From positions 1 through 64,000 of the forward strand of contig CAIQWT010000043.1 of assembly GCA_903875605.1 (NCBI GenBank): a DNA stretch of 64,000 bases, given 5' to 3'. Numbering within the stretch: position 1 is the stretch's first letter; the number at the start of each line of letters is the position of its first letter. The position numbers and the translations under genes are program-made. A model generated the notes under the pieces. It did no database searches. It was not told the origin of the DNA and saw only the letters and a list, made by a program, of their open reading frames with translations. This DNA comes from an uncultured Geobacteraceae bacterium (GTDB lineage Bacteria > Desulfobacterota > Desulfuromonadia > Geobacterales > Pseudopelobacteraceae). This document shows positions 25,092 through 33,720 of the stretch, in pieces.

Positions 25092-26708
25092 ATGAGAAAT
25101 AGCCTTTCCACTGTTAAAATAACCACCAGGTACCTGCTTTTATCCCTCTTACTAATAGTCATTGCCACATCACTGTATGTACGCATCAGGCTTATTTGCA
25201 CCCCTCTGGAAAGGGATGAGGGTGAATATGCCTACATCGCACAGCTCATCCTTAAGGGGATGCGACCTTATACACACGCATATACAATGAAACTTCCGGG
25301 CGCTGCAATTGTTTACGCCCTATTCATGTCAATATTCGGACAGAACATATCGAGCATCCGCATAGGACTGATTCTTGTCAACGCCGCATGCACAGGACTT
25401 TTGTACCTGCTCGGAAGACGGTTATTCTCAACTGAAACAGCGATATTAGCGGCCGTATTCTACTCTTTACTCTCCCTAAGCCAATCTGTTATGGGCATTT
25501 TTGCCCATGCAACTCACTTCATCGTCCTTTTTTCCCTGTCTGGATTCATTATTCTGAGACACGGGCTAGTAAAGCGGCAGGCCCAGACCATTTTTATAGG
25601 TGGAATATGTTTCGGCATCTCATTTCTGATGAAGCAGCATGCCATTGTACTAATTCCCTTTGCCCTGTTACTGCAAATCTGGCCGCAAAGAAAAGATAAT
25701 AAGATATTATTACTCAGGGACTGCTTTATTTTCCTGATCGGGTCGACGGTTCCCTATATCTCTGTCACACTCTGGCTCTACAATATCGGAGTATTTGGCA
25801 ACTTCTGGTTCTGGACTGTCAAGTACGCCATTGAATATGCTAACGGCCTATCAATCGCAGAAGGATTCAATGAGTTTGTCAGTCAGATTACCACCATAAT
25901 CAAACCGAATCTTCTTGTATGGCTCCTTGCGACTGCAGGTATTATAGTTATCTGCCGTGAGAGAAAATTTCGTGACGAACGATTGTTCCTCATCGGCTAC
26001 CTGGCTATTTCATTTATCATGATCTGTCCCGGACTCTACTTCCGACCTCATTATTTCGTGTTACTTCTTCCACCCATTGCCTTGCTGGCGGCATTTGCTA
26101 CTACATCAGCCATACAGACCCTTGCCAGGACAGTTCAGCCAAAATGGGCAACTGCCACATTAATCCTGTTTCTGATTATCACACCTTCTGCCTATTATTT
26201 TATCCTAGAAAACGACTATAATTTTAATTTTACTCCTTTGGAAGTAAGCCGTGGGATCTATGGCACTAATCCCTTTCCCGAAGCAATGGAGATTGCCTCA
26301 TACATCCGTAAGCAGACAACTGAAAAAGATCGTATTGCCATTTTAGGCTCAGAGCCGGAAATACTCTTCTATGCAAACAGGCTTTCGGCCACCGGCCATA
26401 TTTATATGTACGGCCTTATGGAGGAACACAAGTATGCGGGAGAAATGCAGCGTCAACTCATTAATGATATTGAGTCAACAGCACCTACATTTATCGTAGT
26501 TGTACATAATTCAACATCGTGGCTTTTACGACCTAATTCCCTGAATAAGGTGCTTGACTGGGGAGACAGCTACATTCCCTTGAGGTATGATGAGGTTGGC
26601 ATTGTGGATATTTTTGGAGACAAGCCGACTCGATATCTGTGGGGAGAAGAGATGACAGGATATGAACCCGAGTCGGAATCATTTGTTTCGATCTTCAGGC
26701 GTAGATGA
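25092..26708 (+). CDS. GT39-like (ArnT/PMT-type) membrane glycosyltransferase
   Basis: A 538-residue protein with about eleven to twelve transmembrane helices. The first extracytoplasmic loop has ERDEGEY with Asp42-Glu43, the acidic pair used by GT-C enzymes such as ArnT and protein O-mannosyltransferases to activate the acceptor. A later HYFVLLLPP helix and a C-terminal soluble domain (~390-538) complete the usual architecture. It should transfer a sugar from a polyprenyl-phosphate donor on the periplasmic side. It lies 62 bases after the spermidine-synthase-like gene and converges on the next gene with 13 bases between stops. Confidence 0.85.
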   Translation: MRNSLSTVKITTRYLLLSLLLIVIATSLYVRIRLICTPLERDEGEYAYIAQLILKGMRPYTHAYTMKLPGAAIVYALFMSIFGQNISSIRIGLILVNAACTGLLYLLGRRLFSTETAILAAVFYSLLSLSQSVMGIFAHATHFIVLFSLSGFIILRHGLVKRQAQTIFIGGICFGISFLMKQHAIVLIPFALLLQIWPQRKDNKILLLRDCFIFLIGSTVPYISVTLWLYNIGVFGNFWFWTVKYAIEYANGLSIAEGFNEFVSQITTIIKPNLLVWLLATAGIIVICRERKFRDERLFLIGYLAISFIMICPGLYFRPHYFVLLLPPIALLAAFATTSAIQTLARTVQPKWATATLILFLIITPSAYYFILENDYNFNFTPLEVSRGIYGTNPFPEAMEIASYIRKQTTEKDRIAILGSEPEILFYANRLSATGHIYMYGLMEEHKYAGEMQRQLINDIESTAPTFIVVVHNSTSWLLRPNSLNKVLDWGDSYIPLRYDEVGIVDIFGDKPTRYLWGEEMTGYEPESESFVSIFRRR

Positions 26709-26721
26709 CAAAGCTCTGAAG

Positions 26722-28617
26722 TTAACGCTGCTGCGGAAAATATTTATTCACTAGATCGGCAAATCTGGCATCAGGCATCATCGGCATCAGCTCCTCATCA
26801 GCCATTATCCCGGCATAATTGCTGTAGCCCCTTTGAAGTGCAGACTCAAGCCACACTATTGACGCACCGGTGTTCCCGGCAATAGCTTCAACACGTGCAA
26901 GCTCATAGGCATTAAGGGCGTTGTTACTCCATTGTATTCCCTCAATACGTTGATATGAGCTCCTCGCATCGTCAATTCTTCCCAGTAAAACCATAAGGTT
27001 GCCTATTTTTTGGTGTACTTGAACAGCTTCCGGTTGCAATGAGAGAGCTTTCCTGTAGCGACTTTCCGCATCCGAATACTCAAAACGGTGCAAAGCAAGA
27101 TCTCCGAATGCAGTCCATCCCATCACATTGTTTGGACTTCGTTTCAGCAACTCCCTAAGAATCGTGTCGGCATTAGCATAATCGAACAGTTCAATGTACG
27201 CCATACCGAGGTTATAACGGCTCATTTCACCAGACGGATTCAGTTTAATGGCACGCTGGTAAGCAACAATGGCCTCGCCACGTCTTGGTGTTGCCGCATA
27301 CTGGAGAGATTCACCCATACCTTCCCAAGCTAAATAACTGTCAGGAGTTTTCTTGACCGTATCACTCCAGAGAGTCGCTGCATTCCGCCATACTTTGCTT
27401 CTTTGCATAGAGGCACCAGACAAAAGGAGCAGAAGCGTAGCAATAACAGACAAGGTGAATACATGGATCCACTTGTTACTAAACTGATTGATGAACTTAA
27501 TGGCGTAGGCTGTTAAAGCGGCAACTCCTATCATCGGAAAATAGAGATAGCGATCATTCATAAGGGTTACCAGAGGCACTATCTGGGACACCGGAAGTAT
27601 GGCTACGATCGTAAATAACGGCCAAAAAGCAAGGCGACGGTCATAAGAGCAGATTCTGTATAATAAAAAAGTGATTCCACCAAGGATAAGAGCAGCAGTC
27701 AGTACGGAAAAATCAAAACTATTGTGAATTGCCGGTTCATAAAGAGCGCTGAGACCTGTCGGCCAGACAATCATACGGAGGTAACTGCAGAAGACAGGAA
27801 GCATCGTGAAAAAAGTCGCGATTGCACTACCACCATGAAAACCGGCACGTCCGCCACCGGCGCCCCACTCAGTATAATCGGGAGTCTGACTGAGGAGGGC
27901 AAGCACAGCGGCTACGATAGCTACAAGCAGATACGGCACCTTGTCAACATACCTTATTCGAGCCGGGGCTGAAGTATAGAAGTAGTCAAATAGAAAAATC
28001 ACTACCGGAAAAATGACAGCAACTGACTTGGAAAGAAGCGCCAGCAATAATGCCAGCAGGGAGGTCAAATAATAAATGCGTCTCTTGGCAGTGCCCTCAT
28101 CCCTGTAAGCAAGGTAAAACTCCCAAGCAATGAGAAAAAATAGCATCGCTAAAAGATTCTTTCGTTGGGATATCCAGGCAACGGTTTCCACTTGAACAGG
28201 ATGCATCATAAAAAACGCCGCACCGCACCATGCAGCCAGGCGACTCTTGACCAACCTGAACAAGAGTCGGTACAAGAGCAAACCGTTGAGGATGTGCAGC
28301 AACAGGTTAGTAAGCAGGAAACCACCAGCCCACAACCCCCATATGACGTGGTCGAGCATATAGGAGAGCAATTGAACCGGAGCGTAGTTGCCAACATAAT
28401 ATTTGGAGAATACCGCCTGAATTCGAGGCCATGAAATACCCAGGACATCCGGATTCTCCAAAATATACCTGTTATCATCCCAGTTACTTAGAAAATCATG
28501 ACTGAGAATACTGCCATAAACGGTCAAGCTAGCAAAGATTAGCATGAGAGCTGGCAACAGGTGAGTACGACACTCCTTGAATTTAATCATTAAACAACTA
28601 ATCATAGCGAATCTCAT
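26722..28617 (-). CDS. TMTC-like GT-C membrane glycosyltransferase with TPR tail
   Basis: A 631-residue protein: about ten membrane helices (~20-420), then four to five tetratricopeptide repeats (~425-600). Asp47-Asp48 in the NWDDNRYI loop and the HPVQVETVAWI-x-QRKN motif are shared with eukaryotic TMTC O-mannosyltransferases and their bacterial relatives. The family uses polyprenyl-phosphate sugars; the bacterial acceptors are unknown. Three close relatives lie at 48707, 51938 and 56584. The start is uncertain (ATG codons at 28617, 28605 and 28590, none with a good ribosome site). Confidence 0.8.
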   Translation of the reverse strand: MRFAMISCLMIKFKECRTHLLPALMLIFASLTVYGSILSHDFLSNWDDNRYILENPDVLGISWPRIQAVFSKYYVGNYAPVQLLSYMLDHVIWGLWAGGFLLTNLLLHILNGLLLYRLLFRLVKSRLAAWCGAAFFMMHPVQVETVAWISQRKNLLAMLFFLIAWEFYLAYRDEGTAKRRIYYLTSLLALLLALLSKSVAVIFPVVIFLFDYFYTSAPARIRYVDKVPYLLVAIVAAVLALLSQTPDYTEWGAGGGRAGFHGGSAIATFFTMLPVFCSYLRMIVWPTGLSALYEPAIHNSFDFSVLTAALILGGITFLLYRICSYDRRLAFWPLFTIVAILPVSQIVPLVTLMNDRYLYFPMIGVAALTAYAIKFINQFSNKWIHVFTLSVIATLLLLLSGASMQRSKVWRNAATLWSDTVKKTPDSYLAWEGMGESLQYAATPRRGEAIVAYQRAIKLNPSGEMSRYNLGMAYIELFDYANADTILRELLKRSPNNVMGWTAFGDLALHRFEYSDAESRYRKALSLQPEAVQVHQKIGNLMVLLGRIDDARSSYQRIEGIQWSNNALNAYELARVEAIAGNTGASIVWLESALQRGYSNYAGIMADEELMPMMPDARFADLVNKYFPQQR

Positions 28618-28695
28618 TTTTTAGTTTAGGTGTATCGCACTAGGAGTTTGTCGGCTTTGAGGACATGACAGATCGGTAGCTTTCTCGTATCAAAG

Positions 28696-30786
28696 TTAGC
28701 ACCACTTTACTACTACTCCCTTGAAGCGCAACCACAGCCAGGCCGCACAGAGCAGCACCATGAAGCCGCTTGCGACAAAGAGACCTGCAATGAAATAAGG
28801 ATCACTGTAGGTAATTCTGAGCAGATGGTGGCCAGATGGTACGGTGACAGCCATTTGGCTATCCCCAGTTTCGGCTAGTTCAGCTTTTTTACCGTCAATA
28901 GTAGCCTGGAAGAACCGGTTGTGCAGTACGTTAACAATAAGCTGTCCCTCGGTTTCCCGTTCGGTACTGATTCTGATTGAGCTCGGGGTAAAGTTGTGAC
29001 TAACGCCTATCTCACGTGCTCTGTCCACCCAGTAAACAAGTGGCATTGCCGCCGGATCACGCAGCACTACCCGGTTGTCATCCCGGTAGACCGGCTCTAA
29101 AGCACCGAAGGTGTCATACCGGACATTTCTTGCCAAGACATACCACTTCACCCCCCATTTCCGGAAATGTGCCAGATCAGTCACGGCAGGGTTAAAAGGC
29201 ATATCTCGGTCTACATAAAGATATGCACTGTAATTCAAATCGTTTGCTGTATGCAGATTTTTTTCCGACACCAACAATTCATATCCGGCGAAATGATACA
29301 GATCGAAGAGAGTAGCGTAATCAAAGCCAAGTAAAGGAGTGATTTTGTTGTGATTGGCCTCTTCTAGACTGTTTTCATAAACTATGGTCGCTATTCTACC
29401 ACTGTTCAGCTTTGCAGCAAGAGGTTCTAAATAGGGGGGATTTTTCGCTTGCACTGCAAAAACCCCTTGCGGGGCAGCAAGGTAGAGTGACAGAAAATTG
29501 ACAATATGAATCAGAAAAAAGATCGACAGCACTAGCGTTACTCTACCACTAGAGCCTTTAATCCTCTTAGACCAGACGTCAAAACCGAACGATGCGGTGG
29601 CAATGAGAAAAAAACTTGTAAAAAAAGCCAGTTTGAAAGGCCAGCGCTGCCGGTTGTAAAAAGGGAGGGAATAAAACAGCCTAGTAATTACAGTATCACT
29701 CGCCCAAAGATACGCGAAGAGACTAAGTGCCATGAAAACTAGCACCAGCTTCCTGTTGACACTACGTTGCCAGAATGCAGCAAAACAGAACACCAATGTC
29801 AGCCAGCCGATGTGGGAGATAAATGGTAAAGGTTGCGGCGCCCAGTCAGCGGCCTTAATGGCAGATAAGGGGTTGAAGAGTCCATGTAACCAGGAGGACA
29901 ATGAGTAACTGGCCAATGAATACTGCTCCCATAACAAAGGCGCCTTCCTGTTTGCCGACATTCCAATCTGATAAAGGGCCGGCAGAAGAAGCGGGGCAGC
30001 AAGCAACAGCACACACAGATAATTAATCACCTGTTTCACAAGAAAAGTTATGAACCCGCAGTGAACCGACGGGAAAACATCATGACCCTCTTCTTTTGTG
30101 TTCTCTTTTCCGGAAACAAAATAGAGGAGTGAAACAGTGATCAGGTCGAAGGTTACCGTGTATATAAAATAAGGAGGATAACCTATATATAGATCCAAAA
30201 CCCGCAAGACAACAAGGATGCTGAAGCTACGGATTTCGAATTTCCCGGCCTGCCGTAAGGAAAAGAGCAATATCCAGGGTAGAAAGCCTGCATAGCTGAC
30301 CATTTGAATCCATATATGCCCGGTGGCTATTACAAAACCGCAGAATGCCCAGGCAAGCGCTCCGAAGCAACAGCTCCACTCATTGAGTCCGAAATAGCGC
30401 ATAAGCCGGTAAAACCCGAGAGCTGCAAGGAGCAAGTGGAAGCCGGCGATAAACTCCATTGTCCCGAAATAGTGCCCCAGAAACAGCTTGCTTATGCAGA
30501 GGGCGACATAATTGGGGGGGTAAAGCGCCGCCGACTGGATGCAAGCAAAAACCGGAGTTCCGAGGAATTGATGGAAATTGAACAGGGGAAACTCCCCGGC
30601 AAGCAGGGAGCGTATATTATGAACATAATAGGGAAGATTCTGTTGCAGGTTGTCGTCATGGAGGAAGAAATAAGGGTGCTGTATCTCAATGACAGCCAGC
30701 ATACAGATAGTCAGAAGTGCGAGCAGAAGGGGGGCACGATTACGTACCAGTCCCGCAGTAAAATACGTTTTAATAATCTGCATCAC
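28696..30786 (-). CDS. YfhO-like GT-C membrane protein, copy 1 of 3
   Basis: A 696-residue polytopic protein of the YfhO family: about twelve to thirteen helices, an LHDDN motif (Asp44-Asp45) in the first outer loop, a large C-terminal extracytoplasmic beta domain and a last helix. In Bacillus and Listeria, YfhO-type proteins move GlcNAc from a lipid carrier, made by the partner CsbB, onto lipoteichoic acid. Here the acceptor must differ because the organism appears Gram-negative. It is very similar in DNA and protein to the next gene (30839-32941), which points to a tandem duplication. GGAG precedes a GTG start; ATG 30783 is also possible. Confidence 0.8.
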   Translation of the reverse strand: MMQIIKTYFTAGLVRNRAPLLLALLTICMLAVIEIQHPYFFLHDDNLQQNLPYYVHNIRSLLAGEFPLFNFHQFLGTPVFACIQSAALYPPNYVALCISKLFLGHYFGTMEFIAGFHLLLAALGFYRLMRYFGLNEWSCCFGALAWAFCGFVIATGHIWIQMVSYAGFLPWILLFSLRQAGKFEIRSFSILVVLRVLDLYIGYPPYFIYTVTFDLITVSLLYFVSGKENTKEEGHDVFPSVHCGFITFLVKQVINYLCVLLLAAPLLLPALYQIGMSANRKAPLLWEQYSLASYSLSSWLHGLFNPLSAIKAADWAPQPLPFISHIGWLTLVFCFAAFWQRSVNRKLVLVFMALSLFAYLWASDTVITRLFYSLPFYNRQRWPFKLAFFTSFFLIATASFGFDVWSKRIKGSSGRVTLVLSIFFLIHIVNFLSLYLAAPQGVFAVQAKNPPYLEPLAAKLNSGRIATIVYENSLEEANHNKITPLLGFDYATLFDLYHFAGYELLVSEKNLHTANDLNYSAYLYVDRDMPFNPAVTDLAHFRKWGVKWYVLARNVRYDTFGALEPVYRDDNRVVLRDPAAMPLVYWVDRAREIGVSHNFTPSSIRISTERETEGQLIVNVLHNRFFQATIDGKKAELAETGDSQMAVTVPSGHHLLRITYSDPYFIAGLFVASGFMVLLCAAWLWLRFKGVVVKWC

Positions 30787-30838
30787 TGCTTTTGCTCCAT
30801 TTTCTTTGCTGCCACCAGATAAGCCCTGTGGAATGTAC

Positions 30839-32941
30839 TCATGATTCTGTATCGGTTAAAGTTGGCTTCACCCATCTGCCGAGGTTGCCCCTAAATCCAT
30901 ACAGGATAAATACAACCACCAAAAAAAGAGACGCAATGTAGAGACCTGTAACAAAATAGGGATCAACATATGCGATCTCGACAACATGTCTTCCGGGTGG
31001 AATCGGGATTAGTATCTGCATATCTGCGGTCTCGGTTATTTTTTCGCTCCGGCCGTCAACCGTAGCCACGAAAAAGGGGTTGTACAGCACGTTCACGAGG
31101 AGTTGCCCGGAGTTTTTACGTTCTGTCGCAACATTTATTCTGTTCGTAGAAAAGAGATAGTCTGAGCCCCCCGCACTAGGATCATCCTGCCAGAAGACAA
31201 AGGGTTTTGCTGCGGCATCATACAGCACCGTTCGATGCTCGTCCTGGGAAACCGTCTTCAAAAGATTAGATCCCTCGAAACGGACTTTGTTATCCAATAT
31301 GTACCACTTTACCCCCCACTTCCTAAAATACTTCAGGTCGTCGGCTGGCGGGTTAAAGGGTGTATCACTGTCTACATAGAAATCTGCGCTGAAATACAGA
31401 CCCAAAGCTGCCGTAGAATTTTTCTCCGACAGTAGTTGTTCATATCCGGCAAAATGATACAGCCCAAAGATTGTGGCGTAATTAAAACCAAGTAAAGGGA
31501 AGGTGAAACTGTGCGTTACCGGTTTGCCCTCATCCCTAGCATCTCTCGGGACAACGGTCACTATTCTGCCAGTTTTCATCGTCTCCTGCAATTGCTCAGC
31601 ATAAGGTACATATTCAAAATTATTTGAAAATACCCGTTGCGGCGTTGAGCTGTAGAGCACCAGAAAATTTCCAGAATGCAGCAGTAATAAAATCACTAGC
31701 ATTGCCCTGTTTCTAACAGAAGAACCTTTGATCCTTTGATACCAGGCATCAAAGCCAAACGACGCCACTACAACAAGAAAAAAACTCGTAAAGAAGGCCA
31801 ACTTGAACGGCCAGCGCTGCCGGTTGTAAAATGGAAGATAATAAAACAATCTCGTCACGAAAGTGTCATTTGCCCAGAGAAACGCAAAGAGAGCAAGCCC
31901 GAGAAAGACCAGGACCAGCCTCCGGTTGACACTTTTCTGCCAGACCGTAGCCACGCAGAACAAAAGGGTCAGCCAGCCGATGTGGGAAAGGAATTGCTGC
32001 TCGCTCCAGTAATCACACTTCATATCGGACAAAGGCGTAAAAAGCCCGTTCAGCCAGTAAGACAACTTGTAGCTGTACAGCGAATATTCCTCCCAGTTAA
32101 GGGGAGCCTTTCTTTTTGTGTTCAACCCAATCTGATACATGGCAGGAAGAAGAAGCGGGGCAGCCAACAAAGCTACGCACAGGTAATTTATCCCCTGCTT
32201 GATCAAAAAAAACATGAAACCGCCACGATCCGGTCTGTAGACGGTGCCATACTTGCGGCTTAAAGGGTGAGTATTTGCAAAGACGAAATAAAGGAGTAAC
32301 ATCGCGAGAATATCGAAGGTAACTGTATAGATAAAATAGGGAGGATAGCCGATAAAAAGAGCCAACACCCTCAGAATAACCAGAATAGTAAAGCTGCTGA
32401 GTTCAAACCGCCCCAACAATCGCAAGGAGAAAAGAAGTATCCACGGAAAATAGGCCGCATAACCCACTACCTGAATCCATGAGTTGCCTGCAGTCATAAC
32501 AAATCCGCAGAATGCCCAGGCAATTGCCCCGAAGCAACAGCTCCATTCATTGAGTCCGAAAGAGCGCATCAGCCAAAAGAAACCGAGGACGGCGAGGAGC
32601 AGATGGAAGCCGGCGATAAACTCCATGGTCCCGAAATAATGCCCAAGAAACAGCTTACTCAGACAGAGGGCACCATAATTGGGTAGATAAAGCGCTGCTG
32701 ACTGAATGCAGGAAAAAACAGGCGTCCCGAGAAATTGGTGGAAATTGAACAGGGGAAATTCACCGGCAAGAACTGCACGAAGGTTATGGATATAGTACGG
32801 AAGGTTCTGATGCACGTTATCGTCATGCAGGAAGAAATAGGGGTGCTGTAACTCAATAACAGCAAGCATGCCGATGGTCAGCAGTGCAAGATAAAAAGGT
32901 GCTCGATAACGTCCACACCAAGAGTAAACAAGTTGTGTCAC
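30839..32941 (-). CDS. YfhO-like GT-C membrane protein, copy 2 of 3
   Basis: A 700-residue paralogue of the neighbouring YfhO-like proteins with the same helix layout. Asp40-Asp41 in the LHDDN loop, the CIQSAALYLPNY segment and the HIGWLTLLFC helix are shared. The GTG start overlaps the stop of the upstream GT2 gene (GTGA), so this copy and that enzyme form a CsbB-YfhO-type pair: the GT2 should charge the polyprenyl carrier inside, and this protein should use the flipped product outside. It is followed after 52 bases by copy 1, which has no GT2 gene directly before it. Confidence 0.8.
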   Translation of the reverse strand: MTQLVYSWCGRYRAPFYLALLTIGMLAVIELQHPYFFLHDDNVHQNLPYYIHNLRAVLAGEFPLFNFHQFLGTPVFSCIQSAALYLPNYGALCLSKLFLGHYFGTMEFIAGFHLLLAVLGFFWLMRSFGLNEWSCCFGAIAWAFCGFVMTAGNSWIQVVGYAAYFPWILLFSLRLLGRFELSSFTILVILRVLALFIGYPPYFIYTVTFDILAMLLLYFVFANTHPLSRKYGTVYRPDRGGFMFFLIKQGINYLCVALLAAPLLLPAMYQIGLNTKRKAPLNWEEYSLYSYKLSYWLNGLFTPLSDMKCDYWSEQQFLSHIGWLTLLFCVATVWQKSVNRRLVLVFLGLALFAFLWANDTFVTRLFYYLPFYNRQRWPFKLAFFTSFFLVVVASFGFDAWYQRIKGSSVRNRAMLVILLLLHSGNFLVLYSSTPQRVFSNNFEYVPYAEQLQETMKTGRIVTVVPRDARDEGKPVTHSFTFPLLGFNYATIFGLYHFAGYEQLLSEKNSTAALGLYFSADFYVDSDTPFNPPADDLKYFRKWGVKWYILDNKVRFEGSNLLKTVSQDEHRTVLYDAAAKPFVFWQDDPSAGGSDYLFSTNRINVATERKNSGQLLVNVLYNPFFVATVDGRSEKITETADMQILIPIPPGRHVVEIAYVDPYFVTGLYIASLFLVVVFILYGFRGNLGRWVKPTLTDTES

Positions 32942-33720
32942 TGCACTGTTCCAGAACCTTTACGGCTTCTCTCCACAAGGGTAATGAGCTCTCCAAAGGT
33001 TTCAAAGACATGCCGAAACTTTACGGAAGAGACGCCATGGCGGCGGCTGTAACCTGTCACCCCCAACTCCTTGACATGACACCCGCGGGTCAGCGCAAGA
33101 AAAGCCAGCTCGGTATCGATAAAAAACCCGCGGGACCGAAGATGTATCGAGTCGACAAATGATCGCCTGAGAATTTTAAACGGACAGTTAACATCTTGCA
33201 GCCGTATGCCGAGCAGCATCCGAATCAGGAGCGCATACCCTCTCGAGAAAAGACGGCGTGACATTGAATCGCCACGTATTTTCCGGAAGCCGAAAATCAG
33301 ATCATACCGAGCGGTCTGGGCAAGAAAGCCGGGGAGTTCCTTGATGTCCATTTGCAAATCAGCGTCGGTAAATAGAATCCACGCCATCTTTGCCTGTTTG
33401 AAACCGGATTGCAAGGCAGCCCCTTTCCCTTGATTGGTCCCATGAAACACCGGACGGATTTTTGCATTCTGGCCGGCCATCTCGCGCAATATCCCTGGAG
33501 TCCCGTCACTGCTGCCATCATCGATGACAATCACCTCATAATCTGTCACCACAGCGGAGGCGCTGGCAAGAATCGCAGCGATCGCTTCCCTGATGTTTTT
33601 CTCCTCGTTATAAGCCGGGACAACAATGGATAAAGTAATGACGGCGTGCAATTCATCAACGCTTGCTGTTAACAAGCCGTTTCCTTCAGAAAACTTATTA
33701 GGACTCAATGCAACCATCAT
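32938..33720 (-). CDS. CsbB/DPM1-like GT2 glycosyltransferase
   Basis: A GT2 enzyme of 260 residues from the ATG at 33720, which overlaps the stop of the upstream YfhO-like gene; a start at 33789 would run 70 bases into it. Visible motifs: VVPAYNEEKN, the DDGSSDGT nucleotide loop and the DADLQ metal site. It lacks C-terminal membrane helices, as in soluble dolichyl-phosphate mannose synthases. Expected reaction: transfer of a sugar from a nucleotide donor to polyprenyl phosphate at the inner face of the membrane. It is a paralogue of the enzyme at 35777-36526. Confidence 0.85.
   Translation of the reverse strand: MMVALSPNKFSEGNGLLTASVDELHAVITLSIVVPAYNEEKNIREAIAAILASASAVVTDYEVIVIDDGSSDGTPGILREMAGQNAKIRPVFHGTNQGKGAALQSGFKQAKMAWILFTDADLQMDIKELPGFLAQTARYDLIFGFRKIRGDSMSRRLFSRGYALLIRMLLGIRLQDVNCPFKILRRSFVDSIHLRSRGFFIDTELAFLALTRGCHVKELGVTGYSRRHGVSSVKFRHVFETFGELITLVERSRKGSGTVQ

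Noticed and set aside
30304-32263. Two plus-strand frames of about 172-175 codons opposite the YfhO-like genes
   Set aside because: They occur at matching places in both duplicated genes and have charged, low-complexity translations, as expected for shadows of conserved membrane proteins.
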